DNA of 64,000 nt from Plantibacter sp050587525. Lineage in GTDB: Bacteria; Actinomycetota; Actinomycetes; Actinomycetales; Microbacteriaceae. Positions 37,138 to 45,339 of this stretch are shown one piece after another (position 1 is the first letter of the stretch; each line of letters starts with the position of its first letter). The notes below the pieces were generated by a model. That model ran no database searches and had not been told where the DNA came from. It saw nothing but the letters and a program-made list of their open reading frames with translations. The stretch lies in contig NZ_JBOBFT010000019.1 in assembly GCF_050587525.1 (NCBI RefSeq), forward strand, positions 1 to 64,000. Direction: 5' to 3'. Made by a program: the position numbers and the translations under genes.

Positions 37138-38169
37138 CTAGTCGATGGTCACGTAGTCGGCGCCGGAGTAGTGCCCGGTGGAGAGTTTCTGCCGCTGGAG
37201 CAGGACGTCGTTGAGGAGGCTGGACGCCCCGAAGCGGAACAGGTGCGGCTGGAGCCACTCCTCCCCCACGGTCTCAGCGACGGTCACGAGGTATTTGATC
37301 GCATCCTTCGAGGAGCGGATGCCACCGGCCGGCTTCACGCCGATCTGCTCGCCCGTGAGGCGGTGCCAGTCCCGGACGACCTCGAGCATGAGCAGGGTGA
37401 CGGGGAGCGTCGCGGCCGGGGCGACCTTGCCTGTCGACGTCTTGATGAAGTCGCCGCCCGCGAGGATCGCGAGCCAGGAGGCGCGCTTGACGTTGTCGTA
37501 GGTGTTCAGTTCACCGGTCTCGAGGATGACCTTGAGGTGGGCGGACGTGCCGTCGGGACGGCGGCAGGCGTCCTTCACGGCGACGATCTCGTCGAAGACC
37601 TGCCCGAAGCGACCGGAGAGGAACGCGCCTCGGTCGATCACCATGTCGATCTCATCCGCGCCGGCCTGGACGGCATCGGTCGTGTCGGCGAGCTTCACGG
37701 CGAGTGATGCGCGGCCGGACGGGAACGCGGTGGCGACGGCGGCGACGTTGATCCCAGCCGCTTCACCGGCTGCAGCATGCGCGCCCGGCTGCGTGTGGGC
37801 GGCGCCGAGGGCGTCGATCGCCACGGGCACCATGTCGCCGTAGACGCAGACGGCGGCGACGCGGGGCGTACCTGCGTCGCCCGCATCGGGCGTGATCGCC
37901 TTCGCGACGAGTGAGCGCACCTTGCCCGGGGTGTCGGCGCCCTCGAGGGTCGTGAGGTCGATGAGCTTGATGATCGTGTCGAGGGCCCAGGCCTTCGACG
38001 TCGTCTTGATCGAGCGCGTCCCGAGGTCTGCGGCCCGCTGCTCCAGGCCGACGGCGTCGACGCCCGACAGGCCGTCGAGGTACCGGCGGAGGCTGGCGTC
38101 CGTGACGGGGCCGTCGAAGCGTTCGAGCGTCGTGTGCTTCGCCACGAGTGCTCCTGGTGGTGTCGTCAT
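37138..38169 (-). CDS. deoC: deoxyribose-phosphate aldolase
   Basis: A 343-residue class I aldolase that splits 2-deoxyribose 5-phosphate into glyceraldehyde 3-phosphate and acetaldehyde in deoxynucleoside breakdown. The Schiff-base Lys lies in GGDFIKTSTGKV, and the second active-site Lys in IGVKPAGGIRSSKDA. VCVYGDMVPVA and DEIDMVIDRGAFLSG are family landmarks. It is longer than E. coli DeoC, as in eukaryotic-like and actinobacterial forms. It is the first structural gene after its regulator and is followed closely by two ALDH genes. Confidence 0.94.
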   Translation of the reverse strand: MTTPPGALVAKHTTLERFDGPVTDASLRRYLDGLSGVDAVGLEQRAADLGTRSIKTTSKAWALDTIIKLIDLTTLEGADTPGKVRSLVAKAITPDAGDAGTPRVAAVCVYGDMVPVAIDALGAAHTQPGAHAAAGEAAGINVAAVATAFPSGRASLAVKLADTTDAVQAGADEIDMVIDRGAFLSGRFGQVFDEIVAVKDACRRPDGTSAHLKVILETGELNTYDNVKRASWLAILAGGDFIKTSTGKVAPAATLPVTLLMLEVVRDWHRLTGEQIGVKPAGGIRSSKDAIKYLVTVAETVGEEWLQPHLFRFGASSLLNDVLLQRQKLSTGHYSGADYVTID

Positions 38170-38254
38170 GCTGTGGTCCTTCCGAGCGCTGCGTGCTCCG
38201 GGTGGTGGGGTGTTCGAGTCTGGGGGAAGTCCGTGGGGTGAGGCCGTCGTGCCG

Positions 38255-39205
38255 TCACGATTCGGTTCCGTCCGCGAGAAGCGCTGTCGCAGTCCGCTCG
38301 TCGGTCACGAGGACCGTGCAGAGACCGCTGCCGACGACGGCCCGAGCGATCGCGTGCTTCTCGGCGCCGGCGATCACCGCGATGCTCGTCTCTGCGGCGC
38401 GCAGGGCTTCGAGGCCGAGTCCGACCGTGCGGTCGTCGAGCGACGGGTCCACGATCATGCCCTCCGCGTCGATGTACCGGCCCACGACATCGCCCACCGC
38501 GCCACGCGCCACGAGGACCTCGACGTCCTTCGGGGTGAGGTAGCCGCTGTTGACGAGCGCGGAGTCCGGGCCTGCGACCCCGGCGCCGTACAGGTAGGCG
38601 TTGGCGTTGGCGGCCGCGGAGAGGACTTCGGCGACCGTGCGGTCGGACTCGATGCTCAGCTTCGTTTCGAGGCGCTCGAGGATGGCGGGGCTCGGCAGGA
38701 GTCGGACCTCGCCCGATGCCTTGTCGGCGATCCGCGCGGCCGTTGCGGCAGCCGTCCCGAGTCGTTGGTTGAGGCTGACGCCGCCGTTGATCTGGACGAC
38801 CGTGATGCCGGAGGCCCAACCGTCTGCGAGGTGGTCTGCGACGTCGCGGAGCGTGCGACCCCAGCTGACGCCGAGGGTCCGCGGAACAGGGCGGAGCGCG
38901 CTCAGATAGTCGGCGGCTGCGCGCGAGACGCGTTCGTTGAGCTCGGCCTGGGAGTTCGCAGCGGGGACGACGACGGCGTCCTTCAGTCCGAACCGCTCCC
39001 GCAGGGAGCGTTCGAGCGGGAGCCGACGTGCACGGGGATGGACGATCTCGATGCGGATGTACCCGAGTTCGCGGGCCTGGGCGAGGAGGCGTCCGACCTT
39101 CCATCGGGTGATGCCGAGGAGACCGCCGATCTCGTCCTGCGTCTTCGTCTCGTCGTAGTAGAGCTCCGCGGCGCGGACGGCGAGCAGTTCGTCGCTCTCG
39201 ATCAC
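38255..39205 (-). CDS. deoR: SorC/DeoR-type sugar-binding transcriptional regulator
   Basis: A 316-residue regulator of the SorC family. An N-terminal HTH (TKTQDEIGGLLGITRWKVGR, about 20-40) is followed by a sugar-binding domain of isomerase-like fold (SWGRTLRDVADHL, VVQINGGVSLNQRLG, YGAGVAGPDSALV). The family senses phosphorylated sugars. Position at the head of the deoC operon suggests deoxyribose 5-phosphate as inducer, as for B. subtilis DeoR, which belongs to this family. The GTG at 39205 follows GAGGGAGAC. A 14-bp palindrome 117 bases upstream is a candidate operator. Confidence 0.88.
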   Translation of the reverse strand: MIESDELLAVRAAELYYDETKTQDEIGGLLGITRWKVGRLLAQARELGYIRIEIVHPRARRLPLERSLRERFGLKDAVVVPAANSQAELNERVSRAAADYLSALRPVPRTLGVSWGRTLRDVADHLADGWASGITVVQINGGVSLNQRLGTAAATAARIADKASGEVRLLPSPAILERLETKLSIESDRTVAEVLSAAANANAYLYGAGVAGPDSALVNSGYLTPKDVEVLVARGAVGDVVGRYIDAEGMIVDPSLDDRTVGLGLEALRAAETSIAVIAGAEKHAIARAVVGSGLCTVLVTDERTATALLADGTES

Positions 39206-39321
39206 GTGCTGTCTCCCTCGTGCGCTGGTGGGTCGGTGCGGCTGCTTGGTGCTGCTGGCGCCGCCCGACGAGACCAGCCTAGGCCGGTCGATCGCCCATC
39301 ATCAACGTTCGTTGCCTCTAC

Positions 39322-39335
39322 TGCTCATATGAGCA
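39322..39335. promoter_or_regulatory. candidate operator of the deo operon
   Basis: TGCTCATATGAGCA is a perfect 14-bp palindrome in the 292-base gap between the deo regulator gene and the MFS gene. Confidence 0.5.
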
Positions 39336-39372
39336 TGGCCGTCCGAGAACACCGCGCATCTGCGCACCCGGC

Positions 39373-39455
39373 AGCGCGATGCGCTCGCGCGAGCGCGCCC
39401 CGACGCCGTGAGCGCGGGTCGGAACCACCCCGCGCTCACGCGAGCGCATCGCGCT
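39373..39455. terminator. compound GC-rich hairpin behind the MFS gene
   Basis: A perfect 17-bp inverted repeat (39373-39389 with 39439-39455, AGCGCGATGCGCTCGCG on the left) encloses a second perfect stem GTGAGCGCGG/CCGCGCTCAC. It lies just past the stop of the MFS gene at 39498, so termination on the minus strand is one reading. There is no T-tract. Confidence 0.5.
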
Positions 39456-39497
39456 CAGCCGCTCTCGGGGCGGGTGCAGTCGGGCTGCCCGACCTGG

Positions 39498-40745
39498 TCA
39501 GCGGTCGCGCGGATGACGGCGAGCGCGTGCCGCGAGATCGGCCTCGATCGTCGTCGGCTTGCCGACGAGCACACCCGCGAACGCGCACGCGACCCCCGTC
39601 ACCGTGAGGAACAGCAGCGGGATCGTCCATCCGCCCGTGACCTCGTGGAGCAGGCTCACGAGGAGCGGACCCGCCGCACCGATCGTGTACCCGGCGCTCT
39701 GCACGAAGCCGCTGAGCGCGACTGCTCCGTCACGGGTCGCGGTGCGCAGATTGATGAGGATGAGCGCGAGCGGGAAGAGCAGCGGTCCGAGCCCGATGAA
39801 CGCGACCCACAGCCAGGTGAGGGTCGTCGGCCAGAGGATGAGGCCGCCGTAGCCGAGGAGGAAGCACACGCTCGCGATGTACACGAGCACGCCGACGTTC
39901 CGCATCTTCGAGACGAGGACGGGGATGAGGAGGCTCGCGGGCACGCCCATCGCAGCCATGAGCGAGAGCAGGATGCCGGCCTCGGACGCCGAAACGTGCG
40001 AGACGTCACGGAGGATCTGCGGCAACCAGGCGAACATCGCATACGCGTTGAGCGCGGAGGTCGCGAAGACGGCGGCGACCGCCCAGGCGATCGGCGAGTG
40101 GTGGACGAGCACGCGGTCCGCCGGGCTCGCCTCGTCGAGGTCGGGGTCGGCGAGGCGCTTCCGCTTGCGCTCCTGCAGGAGCAGCGTGAGCCACGGGAAC
40201 ACGGCGAGGACGCCGAGGACGCCCCACAGGCCGAGCGACAGGTGCCACGAAGTCGCGTCGGCGACAGGCACGGCGATGAGCGGCGGGATGAACGTGCTGA
40301 ACGACATCACCGTCGCGTACAGCGAGGTCACGAGGCCGACTCGGTCGGGGAAGTACTTCTTCACGAGCGGGGGCAGGACGACGTTGCCGATGCCGATGCC
40401 CGCGAAACAGGCGGCGCTGCCGAGCGCGAGGACCACGAAGTTCGGAGCGGCCGCGCGGATGAAGTGCCCGGCGACGAGCGTGAGCAGCGCGATGACGAGC
40501 ACCGGTTCGAGGCTCAACCGCCGCACCATCCTGGGCGTGAACACACCGAACAGAGCGAAGCACAGGGGCGGCAGCATGCCGAGGAGACCGAGTCCGAGGG
40601 ACCCCACGCCGATGTCGCCGTCGATCTCCGCGAAGATCGGCGAGAGGGCGGCGACCGCCGTTCTCAGGTTGCCTGCGACGAGCAGGACGCCGAGGAGTGC
40701 GAGGGTCCGGCCCCGCCACAGGGACGGGACACCAGTACGCTTCAC
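39498..40745 (-). CDS. CynX/NimT-type MFS transporter
   Basis: A 415-residue major facilitator protein with about 12 membrane segments. The N-terminal stretch LLVAGNLRTAVAALSP and IGIGNVVLPPLVKKYFP are characteristic of the CynX/NimT cyanate-nitroimidazole branch. Transport substrate cannot be read from sequence. The GTG at 40745 has TAGACT six bases upstream, and this hexamer overlaps the TAGGCT of the divergent gene at 40768. Confidence 0.88.
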   Translation of the reverse strand: MKRTGVPSLWRGRTLALLGVLLVAGNLRTAVAALSPIFAEIDGDIGVGSLGLGLLGMLPPLCFALFGVFTPRMVRRLSLEPVLVIALLTLVAGHFIRAAAPNFVVLALGSAACFAGIGIGNVVLPPLVKKYFPDRVGLVTSLYATVMSFSTFIPPLIAVPVADATSWHLSLGLWGVLGVLAVFPWLTLLLQERKRKRLADPDLDEASPADRVLVHHSPIAWAVAAVFATSALNAYAMFAWLPQILRDVSHVSASEAGILLSLMAAMGVPASLLIPVLVSKMRNVGVLVYIASVCFLLGYGGLILWPTTLTWLWVAFIGLGPLLFPLALILINLRTATRDGAVALSGFVQSAGYTIGAAGPLLVSLLHEVTGGWTIPLLFLTVTGVACAFAGVLVGKPTTIEADLAARARRHPRDR

Positions 40746-40751
40746 CGATCC

Positions 40752-40761
40752 AGTCTAGGCT
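40752..40761. promoter_or_regulatory. overlapping divergent -10 elements
   Basis: AGTCTAGGCT reads TAGACT on the minus strand (six bases before the GTG at 40745) and TAGGCT on the plus strand (six bases before the ATG at 40768). The two hexamers share the central TA. Confidence 0.7.
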
Positions 40762-40767
40762 GACCCC

Positions 40768-41424
40768 ATGGGATCGACTGCCACGGTGCGCGGTTCCGAG
40801 ATCGCCGAGGTGCTCGGTGCTCTCGGCGACATCCTCGCTGCCGCTCCGCCCCGGGTCTGGGAACTGCCGAGCCTGTGCGAGGGCTGGCGGGTCAAGGACG
40901 CGCTCGCCCACCTGGTCTGGCGGGTCGGGACACCGTCACTCGAGTTCGCCGGCGACATCGTCCGGGAGAGTGTGCGGAAACGCCACCTCAACCCGATGAA
41001 CTCGATGGACGGCATCGCTCTCGAGCTCGCGGCGGCCCACAGCACCTCGGAGCTGCTCGCGATGCTGCGCACGACCGAGGCCGACAAGCGTGCGGGTCGT
41101 GGCCGAACCAATGCGGGTGAGCTCACCGAGTCGGTCGTGCACGGGTACGACATCGCGCACCCGTTCGCCCATCTGCCCGTCGCCCCGGACGTCACGCACC
41201 GGGTCGCTCAAGCTGGTCTCGTGATGGCGCCGCGTCGTGTGCGGTTGACGGTCCGACACCGCACGCTCGTCGCCTCGGACGCCGGCTGGTCCATCGGCGA
41301 CGGTCCTGACCTCGAGGCGACCGCTGAGACGATCGTCCTCTTCATCTTCGGCAGGCGTGCCATCGACGACGGCTACACCCGCGTGCTCGCCCCGGGCCCC
41401 GCTCCTGCTCCCAAACTCGCCTGA
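40768..41424 (+). CDS. maleylpyruvate isomerase family mycothiol-dependent protein
   Basis: A 218-residue DinB-like protein of the MDMPI group. The N-terminal helix bundle has WELPSLCEGWRVKDALAHLV, with the first metal-ligand His, and the pair VVHGYDIAH later supplies further His/Asp ligands. Members use mycothiol as cofactor in isomerisation or detoxification reactions; most have no assigned substrate. The ATG start is leaderless. Its last codons and stop lie inside a long terminator-like hairpin. Confidence 0.82.
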   Translation: MGSTATVRGSEIAEVLGALGDILAAAPPRVWELPSLCEGWRVKDALAHLVWRVGTPSLEFAGDIVRESVRKRHLNPMNSMDGIALELAAAHSTSELLAMLRTTEADKRAGRGRTNAGELTESVVHGYDIAHPFAHLPVAPDVTHRVAQAGLVMAPRRVRLTVRHRTLVASDAGWSIGDGPDLEATAETIVLFIFGRRAIDDGYTRVLAPGPAPAPKLA

Positions 41425-41451
41425 GCCACTCAAGCGAGCTTGGGAGCAGGA
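41403..41451 (+). terminator. hairpin overlapping the end of the coding sequence
   Basis: An 18-bp inverted repeat with one mismatch (41403-41420 with 41434-41451). The left arm encodes the last residues of the MDMPI-family protein and the stop codon lies in the loop. It probably terminates the gene. No T-tract follows. Confidence 0.65.
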
Positions 41452-41484
41452 CCATCACGCGGCTGGCTCGACCAAACGAACCCG

Positions 41485-42165
41485 CTAGACGCCCCAGTTC
41501 CCGGACGGTGCGATCATCCGGGCGACCGGACCATCGGTCACGCCGACGAGGGCGACCGCGAATGACGGCTTGTCGCCGTAGTCCGCGTTCAGGGGCAACA
41601 ACGCGACATCCACGCGCACGGAGAGTTCGCCGTTGTTCGGGTTGCGGAAGAGACCGTCCGGATGTCCTTCGGCGAGCGGCTCTGCCGCGTCTCCGACGGC
41701 GATGCCGTCGACCGTCTCAACGCGGACTCCATTCACATCCGCGGTGTCCCAGAACGCAGCGAGAGCGGGCGAATACGGCTCGGCCTGTTCGACGTCGCGA
41801 TCCACGATCGCGAAGCCGCCCCAGGTGTAGCGCGTGCCTGACGGCGTCTCGTTCCCACCCGCATCCGGAGTCACGACGGGTTCGGCCTTGAACGCCTTCG
41901 TGAGCGCCGCGACCATGTCCGTGGCCGGATCGAAGTACCGCACCGAGGCGATCGTCGAGCCGTCCTCCGCGACGACGTCGACCGTCTGCGAGTGGACGAC
42001 GACGCGCGATGCGACCGCGTCGGCCGGAGTCGGCGTCGGAGTAGCACTGGGCGCTGCGGCCGTCTTCGTCGGCGACGCACTCGGTGCGGCCGCCTGCGGC
42101 GCGCAGCCGGTCAGGAGAGCGAGGCCGGCGATGATCGCAGGCAGGACGAAACGACGTGAACGCAT
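41485..42165 (-). CDS. putative lipoprotein
   Basis: A 226-residue exported protein. The signal peptide ends in lipobox LLTGC (Cys21), followed by an Ala/Pro/Thr linker to about residue 48. The mature domain (about 50-226) has alternating beta-strand character (SRVVVHSQTVDVVAEDG, GTRYTWGGFAIVDRD) and no family I recognise. The ATG at 42165 is preceded by GGGGGAAT. It lies upstream of nothing obvious on its strand and is probably a single gene. Confidence 0.75.
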   Translation of the reverse strand: MRSRRFVLPAIIAGLALLTGCAPQAAAPSASPTKTAAAPSATPTPTPADAVASRVVVHSQTVDVVAEDGSTIASVRYFDPATDMVAALTKAFKAEPVVTPDAGGNETPSGTRYTWGGFAIVDRDVEQAEPYSPALAAFWDTADVNGVRVETVDGIAVGDAAEPLAEGHPDGLFRNPNNGELSVRVDVALLPLNADYGDKPSFAVALVGVTDGPVARMIAPSGNWGV

Positions 42166-42311
42166 GTGAGATTCCCCCGTGAAGCGCTGCGCCCTTCGCG
42201 CAGCTGCCGCCAGCATATCGGGCTGATCGACCGCCTTGGTGCAGCCACACCAGTACCCCAACCCCGAGCGCTTCCGGATTGGCCTGGGGATGCTCAGCGG
42301 ACCAGGAGTGC

Positions 42312-43244
42312 TCAGGAGAGCGTTCGACGCACTCGTTCCACATCATCGGTCATCTGCACGATGAGCGGCTCGATGCCCGTGAACGCGACCATGCCGCGGA
42401 TGCGTTCCACGAAGGACACCTCGACCTCGTCGTCGTACAGGTCGAGCTCGGTCTCGTCGAGCACGTACGCCTCGACCTGCTTCTGCGGAACACCGTCGAA
42501 CGTCGGGTTGTTACCGACCGAGATGGCGGCGGGCAGCTGCTTGCCCTTCCAGGTGAGCCAGCCCGCGTACACGCCGTCGGCGGGGATGAGCCCCTGCGAC
42601 TCCGGCGAGAGGTTGGCGGTCGGGAACCCGAGCTCTCGCCCGCGCTTCGCACCGTGCACAACGATGCCGCGCACAGCCGGCGGACGCCCGAGGAGCCGTG
42701 CGGCCTCAGCGACGGCGCCTTCGCCCAGCAGCTCGCGGATCCACGTCGACGACACACGACGACCGTTGGCCGGCCGGACGTCGGGGATGGTGCGGACGGA
42801 GAAGCCGTAGACCTCACCGAGCGATTCGAGCGTCCGGACGTCGCCGGCCCCTCGATGTCCGAACCGGAAGTCCTCCCCCACGAGCACGATCCTCGCGTGC
42901 AGGGCGCCGACGAGGATCGTGGTGACGAACTCCTCCGGCGTGAGCTGGGCGAGAGCGTTGTCGAACCGGAGCAGGAGCGTCGCGTCGACGCCGGTCTCGG
43001 CGAGCAGCGACAGCTTCTGCGGGTTGCTCACGAGGGAGGCTGGACACGCATCCGGGGCGATGAGGCTCAGCGGGTTGCGGTCGAACGAGACGGCGGCCGA
43101 GGTGAGGTCCCGGTCGGACGCCTCCTGCAACAGGGCGGCGATGACGGCCCGGTGCCCGGCGTGGACACCGTCGAACTTGCCGATCGTGACGGCGGAGGGC
43201 CCGAAATCGTCCGGGATCTCGTCGAGCTCGGTGAAGGTGATCAT
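42312..43244 (-). CDS. ribF: bifunctional riboflavin kinase / FAD synthetase
   Basis: A 310-residue two-domain enzyme that makes FMN and then FAD. The N-terminal adenylyltransferase has TIGKFDGVHAGHRAVI and LVGEDFRFGHRGAGD; the C-terminal flavokinase has GRELGFPTANLSPE. The ATG at 43244 overlaps the stop of the small membrane protein upstream (ATGA). ribF lies downstream of truB in many actinobacteria, here with two small membrane-protein genes between. Confidence 0.95.
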   Translation of the reverse strand: MITFTELDEIPDDFGPSAVTIGKFDGVHAGHRAVIAALLQEASDRDLTSAAVSFDRNPLSLIAPDACPASLVSNPQKLSLLAETGVDATLLLRFDNALAQLTPEEFVTTILVGALHARIVLVGEDFRFGHRGAGDVRTLESLGEVYGFSVRTIPDVRPANGRRVSSTWIRELLGEGAVAEAARLLGRPPAVRGIVVHGAKRGRELGFPTANLSPESQGLIPADGVYAGWLTWKGKQLPAAISVGNNPTFDGVPQKQVEAYVLDETELDLYDDEVEVSFVERIRGMVAFTGIEPLIVQMTDDVERVRRTLS

Positions 43245-43660
43245 GCCGTGCGGCGCCGATGCTTCGACAACCACCAGAGGCCGAGGATCGGCAGCACGAG
43301 CGGGATGAACACGTAGCCGCGCCCGAAGTAGGACCACACGGTGTCGTGCGGGAAGAGGCTCGCGTCGAAGAGGCTCAGGAAGCCGACGACGAGCACCCCG
43401 ACGAGTTCGAACGAGATCGCGATCCACGCGACCTTGTACCAGACGTCCCCTCGGGCGACGAGCGAGACGGTCGCGACGATGTACACGACCGCGGCGAGTG
43501 CTGACAGCACGTACGCGACGGGCGCCTCATCGAATTTCGTTGCGATCTGGAAGAACGAGCGCCCGGTCGCGGCCAGGGCGAGGATGCCGTAGACGGCGAC
43601 GAGCACCACGCCGATACCACTCAGACGAGGACGGGCGGGAGCAGTTGACGTGTCAGCCAT
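43241..43660 (-). CDS. four-helix small membrane protein
   Basis: A 139-residue protein with four hydrophobic segments (about 14-35, 48-68, 76-98 and 113-133) and a basic C-terminal end (SKHRRRTA). It is coupled to ribF by ATGA. A -10 hexamer TAGAAT lies nine bases before its ATG, so it probably starts the ribF transcript with an almost absent leader. Proteins of this size sit beside ribF or truB in related genomes, from memory. Function unknown. Confidence 0.7.
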   Translation of the reverse strand: MADTSTAPARPRLSGIGVVLVAVYGILALAATGRSFFQIATKFDEAPVAYVLSALAAVVYIVATVSLVARGDVWYKVAWIAISFELVGVLVVGFLSLFDASLFPHDTVWSYFGRGYVFIPLVLPILGLWWLSKHRRRTA

Positions 43661-43758
43661 AACCTGTCGATTCTATGCGACCGGGAGGGGCGGCCGGTCC
43701 CCGTGTGACGTTGCACGTGCGAGAGCATCGAGCCGCTCCGAACGATCCGCGGTCGTGT

Positions 43759-44127
43759 TCACGCTCCCTGCACCGTCCAGATCTGCAGCATCCGGTACAG
43801 CATGACCGCGACGGCGAGGCACACGACCCCGAGGACGACGGTGCTCCAGCGGCTCCGGTCGACGAGCGCCCAGAATCCGCCGGCGAGCGGCAGGATGATT
43901 GCGGACACGAGATACACGTAGAACTCCGGCACGCTCCCCGTGGCCGCGTTGCCGAACGCCGGGGCGGCGATCGCGACGACGAGCTGGGCGATGAGGAGGA
44001 CCTCGACGAGCGCGGTCGCCCCCATCGTGAGGTCGTTCGGCACTCGTCCGGCGAGACCGAGGACCACGCAGAGGAGCCCGGCGAGGACGGCGACGGCGAT
44101 CTGCGCGAATGCGAACCACTCGATCAT
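43759..44127 (-). CDS. small membrane protein coupled to truB
   Basis: A 122-residue protein with four hydrophobic segments (about 4-27, 38-58, 68-88, 93-113). Its ATG overlaps the truB stop (ATGA), which fixes the start and implies co-translation. No domain is recognised. It is similar in size and layout to the next gene (43241-43660), though I see no clear sequence identity. Confidence 0.7.
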   Translation of the reverse strand: MIEWFAFAQIAVAVLAGLLCVVLGLAGRVPNDLTMGATALVEVLLIAQLVVAIAAPAFGNAATGSVPEFYVYLVSAIILPLAGGFWALVDRSRWSTVVLGVVCLAVAVMLYRMLQIWTVQGA

Positions 44128-45065
44128 GCTGCGCCCTCCTCGATCGGGAAGTTGACGACGGACTTGAGCGTCCCACCGCGGGCTTCGACGAGTCCGACGA
44201 GTCGGCCGTCGGGGGCGACTGCAGCGATCGGACCGGTGTGGCCCTCGGGCAGCGGCCTGGACAGCCGTTTGCCGTGGCCGAGGTCGATCGTCTCCTGCGG
44301 GGTGAGTTCGATGGCGCCGAAGAGCGCGGTCGCGACGGCTGTCGGCGTGTGGAGCGATGCCACGGGGTCGAGCTCCTCGAGCGCCGAGGCGTCCTCGATG
44401 CGGAACGGACCGATGCGGGTGCGACGGAGCGCCGTGAGGTGCCCGCCCGTCCCGAGGGAACGTCCGAGGTCGCGCGCGAGGGCGCGGATGTAGGTGCCGG
44501 AGGAGCAGACGACGCGCACGTCGACGTCGAGCAGCTCTCCGTCGCGGCGGATGTCGAGCACATCGAATGCGCTCACGGTCACGGCGCGGGACTTCAATGT
44601 GACCTCGACGCCTTCGCGAGCGAGCGCGTACGCCCGTTTCCCGTCGACCTTGATGGCGCTCACGGTGCTCGGGATCTGTTCGATGTCGCCCGTCAGCGGC
44701 GCGATGCCGGCCCGGATGGCCGCTTCCGTGACTGCGGCGGTGATGGATGCGTCCGCGGTGACGGTCACATCGCCTTCCGCGTCGTCGGTCGACGTCTCCT
44801 GGCCGAGCCGGATCGTGGCGAAGTACTCCTTGTCGAGCCCGACCACGAACGTCAGCAACCGCGTGGCCGACCGCGTCCCGAGGACGAGCAGGCCGGTCGC
44901 CATGGGGTCGAGCGTGCCGGCGTGGCCCACTTTGCGGGTGCCGGCGAGGCGACGGACGCGGGCGACCGCATCGTGACTCGTGAAGCCTTGCGGCTTGTCG
45001 ATCAGGAGGATTCCGGGTGCCGTCGTCTGCGACACGCTTCCGCCGACCGTACGTTCATCTGCCAC
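44124..45065 (-). CDS. truB: tRNA pseudouridine-55 synthase
   Basis: A 313-residue enzyme that isomerises U55 in the tRNA T-loop. The catalytic Asp lies in GHAGTLDPMATGLL; other landmarks are LLIDKPQGFTSHDAV, IKVDGKRAYALAR and CSSGTYIRALARDLG. The GTG at 45065 is chosen because TACCGT lies exactly six bases upstream, the leaderless pattern; a second GTG about ten codons later is an alternative. It is separated from rbfA by mutY and the uridine-kinase-like gene, which breaks the common rbfA-truB neighbourhood. Confidence 0.93.
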   Translation of the reverse strand: MADERTVGGSVSQTTAPGILLIDKPQGFTSHDAVARVRRLAGTRKVGHAGTLDPMATGLLVLGTRSATRLLTFVVGLDKEYFATIRLGQETSTDDAEGDVTVTADASITAAVTEAAIRAGIAPLTGDIEQIPSTVSAIKVDGKRAYALAREGVEVTLKSRAVTVSAFDVLDIRRDGELLDVDVRVVCSSGTYIRALARDLGRSLGTGGHLTALRRTRIGPFRIEDASALEELDPVASLHTPTAVATALFGAIELTPQETIDLGHGKRLSRPLPEGHTGPIAAVAPDGRLVGLVEARGGTLKSVVNFPIEEGAA

Positions 45066-45071
45066 CAGGCA

Positions 45072-45077
45072 ACGGTA
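45072..45077 (-). promoter_or_regulatory. candidate -10 of truB (leaderless)
   Basis: TACCGT on the minus strand ends six bases before the GTG at 45065. Confidence 0.6.
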
Positions 45078-45133
45078 CCAGCCACCGGGTGCCGCCCCCG
45101 GTCCACGGCACTGCCTCCCCTCCTCGATGAACC

Positions 45134-45292
45134 GTTCCCCGAGCCAGTCGAAGGGCACTGGAGCACAACTCCTTCGATCCGGTGCTCCGAGCTGCTCGCA
45201 TGCCCGGAATTCCGGGACTGCCGGTCGGCACCGAGTCAGAATCGAAGGAGTTGTGCTCGATGGGCTCCACACTTCGACAAGCTCAGTGACCG
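45134..45292. repeat. REP-like copies flanking a nested hairpin (cluster G)
   Basis: A diverged REP copy (GAGCCAGTCGAAGGGC, to 45157) and a full inverted copy (CTTCGACAAGCTCAGTGACC, from 45272) flank a separate hairpin element at 45161-45258. The whole lies in the 274-base gap between truB and the uridine-kinase-like gene. Confidence 0.8.
45161..45258. other. 98-base nested inverted repeat
   Basis: Outer perfect 18-bp arms, GAGCACAACTCCTTCGAT at 45161-45178 and its complement at 45241-45258. Inside are a second stem CGGTGC/GCACCG and a central perfect palindrome CCCGGAATTCCGGG at 45203-45216. The structure could be a small RNA, a miniature mobile element or a complex terminator; sequence alone does not decide. 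Confidence 0.7.
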
Positions 45293-45339
45293 GGCGCAGC
45301 CCAGTGACCGGGCGATGGACCCACGGACACGGCCCGAAC

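Noticed and set aside
41485..42165. Lipoprotein as a substrate-binding protein of an importer
   Set aside because: No permease or ATPase gene is adjacent and no binding-protein motif is visible.
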